DNA from: Catenovulum maritimum
Lineage (GTDB): Bacteria > Pseudomonadota > Gammaproteobacteria > Enterobacterales > Alteromonadaceae
Assembly (NCBI RefSeq): GCF_001050375.1
Contig: NZ_KQ130486.1
Span: forward strand, 122,880 to 186,879
Length of the DNA stretch: 64,000 nt
Direction of reading: 5' to 3'
Part shown: positions 35,214 to 45,156 of the stretch, piece after piece
Layout: every line of letters begins with the position of its first letter
How positions within the stretch are numbered: the first letter of the stretch is position 1
Notes under the pieces: model-generated
What the model was told of the DNA's origin: nothing
What the model saw: only the letters and a program-made list of their open reading frames with translations
Databases searched by the model: none
Translations under genes and position numbers: made by a program

Positions 35214-36178
35214 CTTTCACCATGTTATTAGCTGTGTTAATTGACGCTCTACTAGGAGAAGTGAAACGATTTCATCCTCTGGTTGGCTTTGGTTTGCTAG
35301 CACAAAAGCTAGAAGCCAAATTAAACACGGCCAAGCAAACTCAATCGAACCCAACTGCAAGCAAAACAGCCTTTATAAAAGGCATGCTAGCTTGGTGCTT
35401 ACTGGTATTACCCTTACCTATAGGTATTTTTATTGGCTTAGATTTGCTCAGCCATTACCCAATTTACATTCAGCTAGGGTTTGATCTAGTTTTCATTTAT
35501 TTCGCACTTGGTTTTAAAAGCTTATATCAACATGGTATGCAAATTTATCATGCTTTAGAGCTGCGAGATTTATCCCTTGCTCGCCGCTACTGCAGCTATA
35601 TTGTTAGCCGAGATACCAGCCAACTAACAGAACAAGAAATAAGCAGAGCCTGCGTAGAATCCATGCTAGAAAACAGTCACGATGCTGTGACTGCCACTTT
35701 AATTTGTTACTTAATTGGCGGTGCACCCTTAGTTATTTTACACAGATTAGCCAATACCCTAGATGCAATGTGGGGTTATAAAAATGACCGTTTTATTTAT
35801 TTTGGTAAATTTTCGGCACGGGCAGACGACGTACTCGGCTTTGTCCCAGCTAAATTAACCGCTCTGCTTTACGCCTTACTTTCTGTTACTCGAACTAACG
35901 CGGTTTTAAAATTGGCTTACCAACAAGCTAAACATTATAAAAGCCATAATGGCGGCTGGGTAATGTCTGCCGGCGCAAGTTTACTCAAGATAAAACTAGG
36001 TGGTCGCGCTGTATACCATAACAAAACCCTCTTCTCACCCGAGTTAGGAAAAGGTCGAACGGTTGAAGCGATAGATATAGCCTCGAGCTTAAAAAAAGCC
36101 ACTCATGCCGTCATACTTTTGATATTACTGACTGGGTTAGTGGAAGCTGGCGCCCAGCTGTTAGCAATGAGTAGATAA
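35207..36178 (+). CDS. cbiB: Adenosylcobinamide-phosphate synthase
   Basis: 323 residues, a polytopic membrane protein. Family signatures: MLLAVLIDALLGEVKRFHPLVGFG at the start (in parts LIDALLGE, FHPLVGFG), RDTSQLTEQEISRACVES near 144, ENSHDAVTATL near 163 and NTLDAMWGYKNDRF near 184. It joins aminopropanol phosphate to adenosylcobyric acid at the inner membrane (called cobD in Pseudomonas naming). It follows cobC with a seven-base overlap and is followed after four bases by the decarboxylase gene that supplies its substrate. Confidence 0.95.
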   Translation: MLAFTMLLAVLIDALLGEVKRFHPLVGFGLLAQKLEAKLNTAKQTQSNPTASKTAFIKGMLAWCLLVLPLPIGIFIGLDLLSHYPIYIQLGFDLVFIYFALGFKSLYQHGMQIYHALELRDLSLARRYCSYIVSRDTSQLTEQEISRACVESMLENSHDAVTATLICYLIGGAPLVILHRLANTLDAMWGYKNDRFIYFGKFSARADDVLGFVPAKLTALLYALLSVTRTNAVLKLAYQQAKHYKSHNGGWVMSAGASLLKIKLGGRAVYHNKTLFSPELGKGRTVEAIDIASSLKKATHAVILLILLTGLVEAGAQLLAMSR

Positions 36179-36182
36179 AGAC

Positions 36183-37235
36183 ATGACAATGACAAAATTT
36201 GAACATGGTGGTCAATTAGAAAAAGTGGCCAAACAATATAATATACCTGCTCATGCTTGGTTAGATTTATCCACTGGCATATCGCCTTTTAGCTATCCAA
36301 TACCAAATATTCCAATTCAATTTTGGCAGCAATTACCAATAGCACAAGATGGCTTAATAGCAGCCGCCAAACAATATTATCAAGCTAACTTCTGCTTACC
36401 TTGTAGTGGTAGCCAACAAATAATCGAGTTAATTCCGTCACTGTGGTTAAACCAAATGCGTAGCTTATCTCACGATATTTCTGCTAGCGATTTAACAGTT
36501 TACTTACCTAGCGTTGGCTATAAAGAGCATCAAGGGGCATGGCAACTTGCTGGGTTTCAACTTAAATTTTACGACCAAAATCTCCCTAATGAGTTAATGC
36601 CCAATTCAGTCGTTGTAGTTATCAATCCAAATAATCCGAGCGGTCAACTGCGCAAAGCGAATGATTTAACCCAGTTACAAGCTAACGTAAACCAACAGCA
36701 AGGCTTGCTCATTGTCGACGAAGCCTTTATGGATGTAATCCAGCCTTCTGAATCAATCGTTTCTCAACTAACCGAAAATACTTTGGTATTAAGATCTTTC
36801 GGTAAGTTTTTTGGCTTAGCTGGGATTAGAATCGGCTTTATTTGCACATCAGAAAAATGGCATAACCTAATTAACCAAGTGACAGGTCCGTGGCGGGTTA
36901 ATGGCCCTGCACTTTATATTGCAGAGCAAGCATTAAAAGACAAGCTCTGGCACCAAACACAAATAAGCAAACTAACTCAGCAACAACAAGCACTAAGCCA
37001 GCTGTTAACCGAGTTTGGTTTTGGCCGACAAATTAGTTGCCCATTATTTATTAGAGTTGAAACCAGCCAAGCAAAACACTTGTATCACGCACTATGCCGC
37101 TTAGCTGTGTATGTCAGGCTCACAGACGAGCAAGATGCTCTGCGTTTCGGCATACCAAATCACGAGCAGCTAGCTCAACTCAAAAAAGCTTTAGTACAGC
37201 TTAGCAAGGACAAATCACTCGGTGACTTGGCTTAG
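36183..37235 (+). CDS. cobD: Threonine-phosphate decarboxylase (PLP-dependent)
   Basis: 350 residues. Start HGGQLEKVAKQYNIPAHAWLDLSTGISPF is the CobD signature (in parts: HGGQLEKVA, DLSTGISP). PLP-site motifs: NPNNPSGQL near 149, DEAFMDV near 179 and the Schiff-base Lys in LRSFGKFFGLAGIRIGF near 207. It makes (R)-1-amino-2-propanol phosphate from L-threonine phosphate for the CbiB step (the same enzyme is named cobC in Pseudomonas). The start lies four bases after cbiB. The 3' end overlaps the convergent PPOX-type gene by 21 bases. Confidence 0.92.
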   Translation: MTMTKFEHGGQLEKVAKQYNIPAHAWLDLSTGISPFSYPIPNIPIQFWQQLPIAQDGLIAAAKQYYQANFCLPCSGSQQIIELIPSLWLNQMRSLSHDISASDLTVYLPSVGYKEHQGAWQLAGFQLKFYDQNLPNELMPNSVVVVINPNNPSGQLRKANDLTQLQANVNQQQGLLIVDEAFMDVIQPSESIVSQLTENTLVLRSFGKFFGLAGIRIGFICTSEKWHNLINQVTGPWRVNGPALYIAEQALKDKLWHQTQISKLTQQQQALSQLLTEFGFGRQISCPLFIRVETSQAKHLYHALCRLAVYVRLTDEQDALRFGIPNHEQLAQLKKALVQLSKDKSLGDLA

Positions 37236-37784
37236 GCCACTTAACTCGGCAATGTCACTTTCAAAACCATCAATACTGGTTTGGTTTTTCTTTAACCAGT
37301 ATTTTTCGATGCCTGCTTCACCTTGTCGCTCTGACCAGTTTGCTAAATCTTGTCTATCCGCCTGATATTCAAAGTAAGGGACTGACATGCCGCAAGATGA
37401 TTGCACCAAATCAATATCTAAAATAAAAATTTGCCGCGCCGCAACACTTTGTGGAAACATGGCTAAATACTCATGCCAGTTAGGATCGGCTTTATGTAAC
37501 GCTTTCGCAGTGCCATAAGCTCGTAAAATAAGCGGAGTACCTTCAAACGCACAAAACATTATCGTCATTCTTGGGTCTGATAACACATGCGCAGCTGATT
37601 CATTACCGCTACCGGTTAAATTTAACCAAGCAATTTTCTTCGGGCTAATCACCCGAAGCGAATCGCCACCTTTAGGTGATAAATTCACTCTGCCTGTTTG
37701 CGCCGCTGTTGCGACAAAATATATTTTTTGCTGACCAATAAACTCAATATGTTTATCGTTTAACTGCTCAAATTGTTGCCCCAT
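37215..37784 (-). CDS. Pyridoxamine 5'-phosphate oxidase-like flavin protein
   Basis: 189 residues with a split-barrel FMN-binding fold. Typical segments: IYFVATAAQTGRVNLSPKG near 21, RVISPKKIAWLNLTGSGNESAAH near 43 and ILRAYGTAKAL near 86. It belongs to the broad PNPOx-like group that has no assigned reaction, not to PdxH. The 3' end overlaps cobD tail to tail. RBS AAGGAG lies seven bases before the ATG. Confidence 0.88.
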   Translation of the reverse strand: MGQQFEQLNDKHIEFIGQQKIYFVATAAQTGRVNLSPKGGDSLRVISPKKIAWLNLTGSGNESAAHVLSDPRMTIMFCAFEGTPLILRAYGTAKALHKADPNWHEYLAMFPQSVAARQIFILDIDLVQSSCGMSVPYFEYQADRQDLANWSERQGEAGIEKYWLKKNQTSIDGFESDIAELSGLSQVTE

Positions 37785-37953
37785 ATAAACTCCTTTTCTT
37801 TTTATACTATTTTTAGTTCAACCTAAATTAGCTAGCCTAATTGTGGCAAAAAACGACAAAAACATCTAAATTTAATACAGCATAATTTTAAGTCAGGGAA
37901 GATAAATTACCGCACGTCTAACATTAGAATTAGCAAGAGATCTGAGAACAATA

Positions 37954-39735
37954 ATGAGCCATTCTGACAATCAAAAACAATTAGAGATAATTAATGACTT
38001 TTTAAAAGATGCTGAAGTCTCTTACCTAAAATCTGAGTTCTTTAAACTCGCTTTATCAAACTTATCTGAATTATTAAACACACAGCTCATCATACACACC
38101 AATATCTACAAAGATAAAAACAATAATGAATATAGGTTTAACCACCAGCTCTATAGCCAAGTGACAGATGATAGCTTACCTCAACATTTTTCAGCGACAT
38201 TTCCGGCGAGCGAAACGCCCAATATCATCAAGAAAATATACCAAGAGAAAACCGAAGTAGAAACTCAGTTTGAACAAATAGCGAGCTTATATTTAGGCTT
38301 AACACCCGACTCGCAAGAGTCGCATACACAAACTAATTTTCACTTAACCCCTTTTTTTGCAGATGATGTTTTGGTCGGCATGCTCATCGTACAATCTGAT
38401 AAACCGGTCAATTTAATCAATCAATACCCTGCTTTGTATCACACGATTAAAAATACCTTAACCACAGCCAGTCAGAACAATAACCACAAAATAGAAGTCG
38501 CAACGTTCCAAACAGTACTAGATTTAATGCCACAGCGAGTATTTTGGAAGAACCGCCAATCTATTTATCTTGGATGTAATAAAGCATTTTCAGATGACGC
38601 GTCACTGCCAAGTCCAGATGATATAGTCGGCGTAACTGACTACGACATATTTCCTGATCAGGCTGAGTTATATCGCTCGGATGACGCCAATACTATGACT
38701 ACCTTAGAGCACTTAATATGCTCAGAAGAACCGCAAACCCATCAAAATGGAAATACCATTTGGTTACGAACCTCTAAACGCCCTATTATTGATCCACAAG
38801 AAAAAGTGGTTGGTGTGGTTGGTACCTATGACGACATCACTCAGCTAAAAGAGATCCAACACGAATTAGAACAAGCAAAAAGTACTTTAGAAAAACGTGT
38901 ATCAGAGCGAACCAAAGAACTAACAGAAACAAACACCAAACTCGCCTCAACCATATCTGAATTAAAATCGGCACAACATCAGTTGATTGAAAATGAAAAA
39001 ATGGCTTCACTCGGTAAGCTGGTTTCTGGCATAGCACACGAAATTAATACCCCTTTAGGTATAGCCGTTACCAGTGCCAGTCATCTAGAGCAAATAGCCC
39101 AAGCACTCAACAAAGCCGCTCAGCAAGGCAATTTATCAAGGCAGCAGTTCCTTGAAAATTGCTCACAAATCATAACGAGTAGCGATTTAACTTTATCAAA
39201 TTTAGAAAGAGCGTCTGATTTAGTCAGAAGCTTTAAAATGATAGCGGTAGACCAAACACACGATGAGAAACGGACTTTAAATCTATACAGTTACTTAGCT
39301 CAAGTTATCAATGCGATGACACCAAAAACGAGCCAAAAGAACATCCGAATAACGCTGCATGGCGATGAAAATTTGGATATGACAACTTTCCCCGGCGCAT
39401 TATCTCAAATCACCACCAATCTAATCGACAACGCCTTTATTCACGCTTTTCCAGAGCTAAATAACGGTGAAATAAAAATATCATTTGAGCATAAAAACGA
39501 ATGGTTAAAAATCACCTTCACCGATAATGGGGTTGGCATTTGTGAGAGTAAAATAAAAAATATATTCGACCCCTTTTACACAACCAACAGAACACAAGGT
39601 GGAACAGGATTGGGACTCAGTATAGTTTTTAACTTAATCACCCAATCCTTAGGGGGGCATATCAGTTGCGAGAGCAAATTAGAAGAGTGGACAAAATTTA
39701 CTATTTCTCTACCAATAAGCCCTCAAGGAAAATAA
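37954..39735 (+). CDS. PAS-domain sensor histidine kinase
   Basis: 593 residues, no membrane segment. Residues ~1-175 form a GAF-like sensor region. A PAS domain spans ~185-300 (LDLMPQRVFWKNRQSIYLGCN, then a PAC-like GVVGTYDDITQLK). A coiled coil (~300-345) leads to the phosphoacceptor in MASLGKLVSGIAHEINTP near 363. ATPase boxes: TNLIDNAFIHAFPE (N), FTDNGVGICE (G1) and GGTGLGLSIVF (G2). It is a close relative of the GAF kinase at 19898 in the kinase half but has a different sensor. No response regulator is next to it. It starts 169 bases after the divergent PPOX-like gene. Confidence 0.9.
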   Translation: MSHSDNQKQLEIINDFLKDAEVSYLKSEFFKLALSNLSELLNTQLIIHTNIYKDKNNNEYRFNHQLYSQVTDDSLPQHFSATFPASETPNIIKKIYQEKTEVETQFEQIASLYLGLTPDSQESHTQTNFHLTPFFADDVLVGMLIVQSDKPVNLINQYPALYHTIKNTLTTASQNNNHKIEVATFQTVLDLMPQRVFWKNRQSIYLGCNKAFSDDASLPSPDDIVGVTDYDIFPDQAELYRSDDANTMTTLEHLICSEEPQTHQNGNTIWLRTSKRPIIDPQEKVVGVVGTYDDITQLKEIQHELEQAKSTLEKRVSERTKELTETNTKLASTISELKSAQHQLIENEKMASLGKLVSGIAHEINTPLGIAVTSASHLEQIAQALNKAAQQGNLSRQQFLENCSQIITSSDLTLSNLERASDLVRSFKMIAVDQTHDEKRTLNLYSYLAQVINAMTPKTSQKNIRITLHGDENLDMTTFPGALSQITTNLIDNAFIHAFPELNNGEIKISFEHKNEWLKITFTDNGVGICESKIKNIFDPFYTTNRTQGGTGLGLSIVFNLITQSLGGHISCESKLEEWTKFTISLPISPQGK

Positions 39736-39805
39736 AACTAAGCCCAACCAAACTGTATTTAAGCTTAGGGATAAGCAACCAGAAAACCAAAATAAACGAT
39801 TATTA

Positions 39806-40756
39806 TTAATGTAAACAACACTTTTTATATTTCTTGCCGCTACCGCAAGGGCAAGGATCGTTTCTGCCCACTTTAGTTAAGCTGGCTACCGGCACACTGT
39901 TTTCTAAAATATAGTTTTCGTCGTACAAGGTGCTTTTGAACAAATCTGTTTCAGCTAACAGCTTAGTCATTTCTTGTTGCACATCTATCTCTTCTGAATC
40001 TTGACCTCCACCCGTCATGCCCAAAAACTCAAAAGTTTCCACTAGGTTGAAATCAGCCTGTACTAAACCAGATGCAATACGTTTAACACTATCTGTGTTG
40101 TTCCATGCTCTGATCTCATCTAACGATGCCATTTCTTCGTCAAAAACATCTTTATTACATAGCGCGACAAAATCATTTTTAAAACCGTCTAAACCATAAT
40201 CGATACAAGACATGGCTAATACAGTTAATAAAAAGCTATTAGTAATACCCGGAGAAGCTAAAAACGAAGCGCGCCATAACGACACATAATCCGTTAGCAT
40301 TTCAGTCGAAATAATGCCAGATTCGTACTGAGCAAACACAGCGTCAATCGCCGAGCCTTTGGCGTACATAGCAGGGTGACTATCGAGAATATAACCAGAT
40401 AAAACTTCAGGGTTACCATCGGCTAATATATAAAACAAAGTCGGTAATATTTCAGTCAACGCATCGCCAAAAACTGCTTCAATTGGCGTTAATAACGTAT
40501 CTTGGCAAGCAAATAACTCCATCACTTTATCGAGCGCAGGCGTATATTTCAGTTCAGCTAACAACAAAGTGCCGTAAAATAAAATACTGCGCTGCTCTTC
40601 ATTCACCTTTGCAGGATCTGCGATAAAGGCATCCATAATTTTAATCAATTCAGGGTAAAAGGATGACCAATTTTGTTTCGCTGCTTCCAACCCTTCGATA
40701 GGTAACTTAGTGTCATGCACGTCGACTAAAGCATCTAAAATCTGTTCTAATTTCAT
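39806..40756 (-). CDS. DUF1186-like protein with C-terminal SEC-C zinc motif
   Basis: 316 residues, mostly helical and HEAT-like in its first 230 residues (the region called DUF1186). The C-terminal 22 residues, [18 protein letters not shown], are a SEC-C zinc-binding motif as at the end of SecA, which binds SecB and ribosomes. The acidic linker near 250-280 separates the two. The function is not known. A role near the ribosome or SecB is only suggested by the motif. Confidence 0.85.
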   Translation of the reverse strand: MKLEQILDALVDVHDTKLPIEGLEAAKQNWSSFYPELIKIMDAFIADPAKVNEEQRSILFYGTLLLAELKYTPALDKVMELFACQDTLLTPIEAVFGDALTEILPTLFYILADGNPEVLSGYILDSHPAMYAKGSAIDAVFAQYESGIISTEMLTDYVSLWRASFLASPGITNSFLLTVLAMSCIDYGLDGFKNDFVALCNKDVFDEEMASLDEIRAWNNTDSVKRIASGLVQADFNLVETFEFLGMTGGGQDSEEIDVQQEMTKLLAETDLFKSTLYDENYILENSVPVASLTKVGRNDPCPCGSGKKYKKCCLH

Positions 40757-40909
40757 CTATTGTCCAGCTATATCTTGTATTCACGCCGGCCACTAATTTA
40801 GCTCTAGTGACCGACTTTGTCGCTAAGTTTACTGGGGTAATGGGTTAGCAACAACTGCCAAGACAACAAATAAGTGTAAAAGATGAAATTAACTGTCCAA
40901 ATTTAGAGA

Positions 40910-42598
40910 CTATTCTGAAACTATTATCGTCCGACTAAAGGTATCCAAATCGCCCATTAAATCAGTTACGGTTAATTTTACCCTGTACTCTCCGGCTTGC
41001 TCATAGATATGTTGTGGGTTTTGTTCTGTCGATGTATTCCCGTCTCCCAAATCCCACAACCAAGTATCCAGTTCAGAGGTAGTTTGAGATGCATCGAGCA
41101 AGCTTAATTGAAGGCCATCTTGCTGAATTTCAAAATGACTTAATACGCCTTCATCAAACAATTTAATTTTGACCGTTTTAAAAGCCGAAACCACATCATC
41201 TTCGGCAAATCCAGCATACTGAGCTTCCTGTTTCACGCACTCTGCAGCGGCCAATAATGTGCCGTCGTGCTGCCAACAAATTTTAGCGGCATTAATAAAA
41301 ACTAGGTATGCAGGTTCAATCCCCCACTTTTGGCTTAGCAAATAAAATGGGTAAGTTATCATGCCTATTCGTAAGTAATAATTGCTTTGGGCGTCGTCAT
41401 AATCAAGATAACTAGCTATCGCTTCCGGTTCAGTTTGTATCTTATCAAGCTGGCGCACCAAGCCATGATTTTCACCACCATGAAGCCAGTCTAATTCGCC
41501 GGTATGTTCATATTTAGCAACCACGCCACTTATGTCCGCAAAGGCTTCGTGCAATGTTCTGGCGTCATGGTTTAGGGCATAATCGTAAGGACTTAATTGC
41601 GAAATCCGGTTAAGTACACCATGTCCAATCTCGTGAGCAACAGAGTCTAATGACAAAGTAGAGTATTGATAAGGATAAGCATCAGAGAAGTTAGCATAGG
41701 CTCCATCCCAATAGACATAATCTCGCCACTGGTGAGCATAATGAACTCGTAAGCGGATTTTTTCTTTTAGCGGCGGTTCACCTAAATATTTGAGGTAACT
41801 ATCGTAAACTAGAGTGCCGTAATACATAGCGTCGTTTAAACTAGAATAAGTCCAAACGCCTATTTCATCTATTATTTGCCCATGTGTATTCACAGGGTCT
41901 GCAGTGCAACTAAAAGAAAAAGGCGGAAATAAGGTATCGTTAACCGTATTCGGTAAATTATTACCAGCACTAATGTGCCAAGCCTCATCCCTCTCATTTG
42001 CCATATCAACCACACTTACCAAACCATTGTCGAGCTGACATAATTCGTTATCACGGTTAATTGCAATTTTGGGGCGATCTTCGCCGTAATACCAAGACAC
42101 TAGTTCATTTCCACCTGGTCCAGACAATTGAGCATTGCCACTAAAATCGTGAAACCTCACCGCCTTACCTAAACTCGCTCGGCCTATATCATTCGCTAAA
42201 AATGCTTTAATCATACTAACATTAGGTGGGATTTGTTGATTTGCAGGTACAAGCAAATCAGGCAACTCAGTTAATGAGTATATTTGCCATGGCGGGCCTA
42301 TTGTATCGCCCGTTTCATCAGCCCAATAAAGCCAAACTTGATTAGCAAGACTAGAATCGTCTTGAGCAGAATGCAGGGCGTTTGCAGATAAACCAATTCG
42401 CACGCTACCACCAATTTGCCCAATCGCGCCGTCGTAATCTCGAAACGACACCTGACTAATGGTATTTTCTGGTATGTTTGTCGGCTGAGTTTCATTATCA
42501 GTAGAAATAGAAACACTACCGCCACAAGCAGCTAGTAAGATTGACAACCCTAAGCTCAAAAACTTAGTGGTTTGCCATTTAACCTTTAGGGCGTTCAT
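40910..42598 (-). CDS. M4-like (gluzincin) metalloprotease lipoprotein with PKD domain
   Basis: Start chosen at 42598 (MNALKVKWQTTKFLSLGLSI), which gives a clean lipoprotein signal with lipobox LAAC; an in-frame ATG at 42619 with GGA upstream is also possible. The zinc site is SVAHEIGHGVLNR near 325 with the third ligand Glu in LHEAFADISG near 355, the gluzincin pattern. A PKD domain closes the protein (LWDLGDGNTSTEQNPQHIY near 515), commonly used to bind polymers such as collagen or chitin. It is likely an outer-membrane-anchored endopeptidase. A 46-bp dyad-rich element lies 58 bases upstream. Confidence 0.85.
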   Translation of the reverse strand: MNALKVKWQTTKFLSLGLSILLAACGGSVSISTDNETQPTNIPENTISQVSFRDYDGAIGQIGGSVRIGLSANALHSAQDDSSLANQVWLYWADETGDTIGPPWQIYSLTELPDLLVPANQQIPPNVSMIKAFLANDIGRASLGKAVRFHDFSGNAQLSGPGGNELVSWYYGEDRPKIAINRDNELCQLDNGLVSVVDMANERDEAWHISAGNNLPNTVNDTLFPPFSFSCTADPVNTHGQIIDEIGVWTYSSLNDAMYYGTLVYDSYLKYLGEPPLKEKIRLRVHYAHQWRDYVYWDGAYANFSDAYPYQYSTLSLDSVAHEIGHGVLNRISQLSPYDYALNHDARTLHEAFADISGVVAKYEHTGELDWLHGGENHGLVRQLDKIQTEPEAIASYLDYDDAQSNYYLRIGMITYPFYLLSQKWGIEPAYLVFINAAKICWQHDGTLLAAAECVKQEAQYAGFAEDDVVSAFKTVKIKLFDEGVLSHFEIQQDGLQLSLLDASQTTSELDTWLWDLGDGNTSTEQNPQHIYEQAGEYRVKLTVTDLMGDLDTFSRTIIVSE

Positions 42599-42655
42599 TG
42601 ACTCTAATCCCTTATTCATCACTAATTCCAATACTTAAACTTATCTAGTGACTTA

Positions 42656-42701
42656 AATGTAACATTTAACCAAGTGGTCAAATGTTATCAAGTGTTACAT
42701 T
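42656..42701. promoter_or_regulatory. Nested inverted repeats, candidate operator
   Basis: AACATTTAACCA-AG-TGGTCAAATGTT (42661-42686) is an imperfect 12-bp dyad with one mismatch. An outer pair AATGTAACA (42656-42664) and TGTTACATT (42693-42701) encloses it. It lies 58 bases before the M4-like gene and 161 bases before the OsmC-YcaO gene. The cognate regulator is unknown. Confidence 0.5.
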
Positions 42702-42861
42702 GGGCATAAAAGCGGGGTTCAGATGAATCATTAATGATTAAATCTCAAATTAACCAAGACTAATGGCGAAAAAAAGCCGATAATTCCCCCCATATTTTTT
42801 TCACTGGTTTTACGCCAGTGCAACTTGCTCTTATTATCCGAATTCAGGGGTAGTTTAAATC

Positions 42862-45057
42862 ATGGAAATCAAAGTTAATTATCTCGATAACTTACGTATA
42901 GAAGCTAAGTTTGACGATTACAGCGTTATTGCTGACCAACCTATTCGCTATAAAGGGGATGGTACTGCACCTGGACCATTCGATTATTTTTTGGCTTCTT
43001 CGGCCATGTGCGCTGCGTATTTCATTAAAGTTTACTGTAATAACCGCGACATTCCGACCGACAACATACGCATTTCGCAAAACAATATTGTTGACCCAGA
43101 AGACAGATACAAACAAACCTTTATTATCAATGTTGAACTACCAGAAAGTATTTCTGAAAAAGATAAAAAAGCGATTTTAAAATCGGCCGAACGATGCACA
43201 GTAAAGCGCGTTATCGAAAACGATTTAGCCTTTCAAGTTAACGCAGTAGAAAGTTTAGATGACGACAAAGAAGCATTACTCAGCATTTCGCCAGATGACG
43301 CAGAACAAACCTACATTTTGGGCAAGGACTTACCGCTAGAACAAACCATAGCGAATATGACATCTAAACTAGCCGACCTTGGTATGAAGATAGATGTCTC
43401 TTCATGGCGAAATATAGTACCAAATGTATGGTCGTTACATATTCGTGATGCAGCAGCAGAGCTTTGTTTTACTAACGGTAAAGGTTCAACCAAAGAAAGC
43501 GCCTTATGTTCGGCACTCGGTGAGTTTATCGAACGTTTAAGCTGTAACTTCTTTTATAACGACCAATTCTTTGGTGAAGAAATTGCCAATGCAGAATTTG
43601 TTCACTACCCAAATGAAAAATGGTTCCCGCTGGAAGATGACGACTCATTACCGGCTGGCCTGTTAGATGATTACTGTTTAGAAATTTATAACCCAGATGA
43701 TGAATTATGTGGCTCGCACTTAATTGATACCAACTCAGGTAATATTGATCGCGGTATTTGTGCGATTCCATACCAACGCCACTCAGATGGCGAAACGGTT
43801 TATATCCCATCTAACCTGATTGAAAACCTATTTTTAAGTAACGGCATGAGCGCGGGTAACAACCTAGCCGAAGCCAAAGTACAATGTTTGTCTGAAATTT
43901 TTGAGCGCGCAGTAAAACGTCAAATTATCGAAGATGAATTGACCATGCCAGATGTGCCACAAGCGGTTTTAAACAAATACCCAAGTATTGTCGCAGGGAT
44001 TGAAGCATTAGAAGCCCAAGGCTTCCCAATTGTGGTTAAAGACTGTTCGCTAGGCGGCCAGTTCCCTGTTATGTGCGTCACCTTGATGAACCCTAAAACA
44101 GGTGGTGTATTTGCCTCGTTTGGTGCGCACCCAAGCTTTGAAGTAGCACTAGAGCGCAGCTTAACCGAGCTACTCCAAGGTCGCAGTTTTGAAGGTCTAA
44201 ACGATGTACAAAAACCAACCTTTAATTCAGCGGCCGTCGCTGAACCTGAAAACTTTGTTGAGCACTTTATTGATTCAACTGGATTAATCTCGTGGCGATT
44301 CTTTAGCGCTAAACACGATTATGAATTTGTTGAATGGGATTTTTCTGGCAGCAACGAAGAAGAATGCGACGCATTATTTGGTATTTTAGAACAGCTAGGG
44401 AAAGAAGCTTACGTTGCTGAATTTACAGATATTGGCGCAGCATGTCGTATCTTAGTGCCAGATTATTCTGAAGTGTATGACGTTGAAGATTTGATTTGGG
44501 ATAACACCAACAAAGCACTCGACTACCGTGAAGATATTCTAAATATCCACTCGTTGGAAGAAGACCAGTTAATTGATTTAGTTGAACAATTAGAAGCAAC
44601 TCAACTGGATAACTATATAGATATCTCAACCTTAATCGGTATTGAATTTGACGAAAATACAGCTTGGGGTCAACTCACCATACTTGAGCTTAAACTCTTA
44701 ATTTATCTTGCGATAGGTGCACTAGAACAAGCACAAGAATTAGTCGGCGAGTTTTTACAATTCAATGACAACACAGCCCCAGGCCGTGGTATGTTCTATC
44801 AAGCTATGAGCACAGTGCTAGAAATTGCACTAGATGAAGAACTCGAATTTGAAGACTACCAGCACAACCTAAGCCGCATGTTTGGCGAAGACGTAATTGA
44901 AGCAGTAGTCGGCTCAATTAATGGTGACGTAACTTTCTACGGTTTAACCAAAACCAGTATGCAGCTAGAAGGTTTAGACAAACACCTAAGATTAATTGAA
45001 AGCTACAAAAAACTGCACAAAGCACGCGCAGCGATTGCGGCAGGTAAACAAAATTAA
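42862..45057 (+). CDS. ycaO: OsmC-YcaO fusion protein
   Basis: 731 residues. Residues ~1-135 are an OsmC-like domain with both redox cysteines (FLASSAMCAAYFIKV near 50; KSAERCTVKRVI near 111). Residues ~165-570 are the YcaO domain with the ATP-binding glutamates (ESALCSALGEFIERLSCNFF near 215; NNLAEAKVQCLSEIFERAVKR near 333; EVALERSLTELLQGR near 430). A helical TPR-like C-terminus follows (~600-731). E. coli YcaO, without OsmC, aids methylthiolation of ribosomal protein S12 with RimO. RBS AGGGG is 11 bases before the ATG. A hairpin terminator follows. Confidence 0.93.
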   Translation: MEIKVNYLDNLRIEAKFDDYSVIADQPIRYKGDGTAPGPFDYFLASSAMCAAYFIKVYCNNRDIPTDNIRISQNNIVDPEDRYKQTFIINVELPESISEKDKKAILKSAERCTVKRVIENDLAFQVNAVESLDDDKEALLSISPDDAEQTYILGKDLPLEQTIANMTSKLADLGMKIDVSSWRNIVPNVWSLHIRDAAAELCFTNGKGSTKESALCSALGEFIERLSCNFFYNDQFFGEEIANAEFVHYPNEKWFPLEDDDSLPAGLLDDYCLEIYNPDDELCGSHLIDTNSGNIDRGICAIPYQRHSDGETVYIPSNLIENLFLSNGMSAGNNLAEAKVQCLSEIFERAVKRQIIEDELTMPDVPQAVLNKYPSIVAGIEALEAQGFPIVVKDCSLGGQFPVMCVTLMNPKTGGVFASFGAHPSFEVALERSLTELLQGRSFEGLNDVQKPTFNSAAVAEPENFVEHFIDSTGLISWRFFSAKHDYEFVEWDFSGSNEEECDALFGILEQLGKEAYVAEFTDIGAACRILVPDYSEVYDVEDLIWDNTNKALDYREDILNIHSLEEDQLIDLVEQLEATQLDNYIDISTLIGIEFDENTAWGQLTILELKLLIYLAIGALEQAQELVGEFLQFNDNTAPGRGMFYQAMSTVLEIALDEELEFEDYQHNLSRMFGEDVIEAVVGSINGDVTFYGLTKTSMQLEGLDKHLRLIESYKKLHKARAAIAAGKQN

Positions 45058-45080
45058 GTTTAAAAATGATCAAAAGAATA

Positions 45081-45104
45081 CCTGTTAGCTTAAAAACTAA
45101 CAGG
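45081..45104 (+). terminator. Hairpin after OsmC-YcaO gene
   Basis: CCTGTTAG and CTAACAGG form a perfect 8-bp stem around CTTAAAAA, 24 bases after the stop. The T tract is poor. Confidence 0.55.
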
Positions 45105-45156
45105 AATCTTCACATCCCCATGATCCGCTAAATTATGCTAGAAACCTGAATATTCT

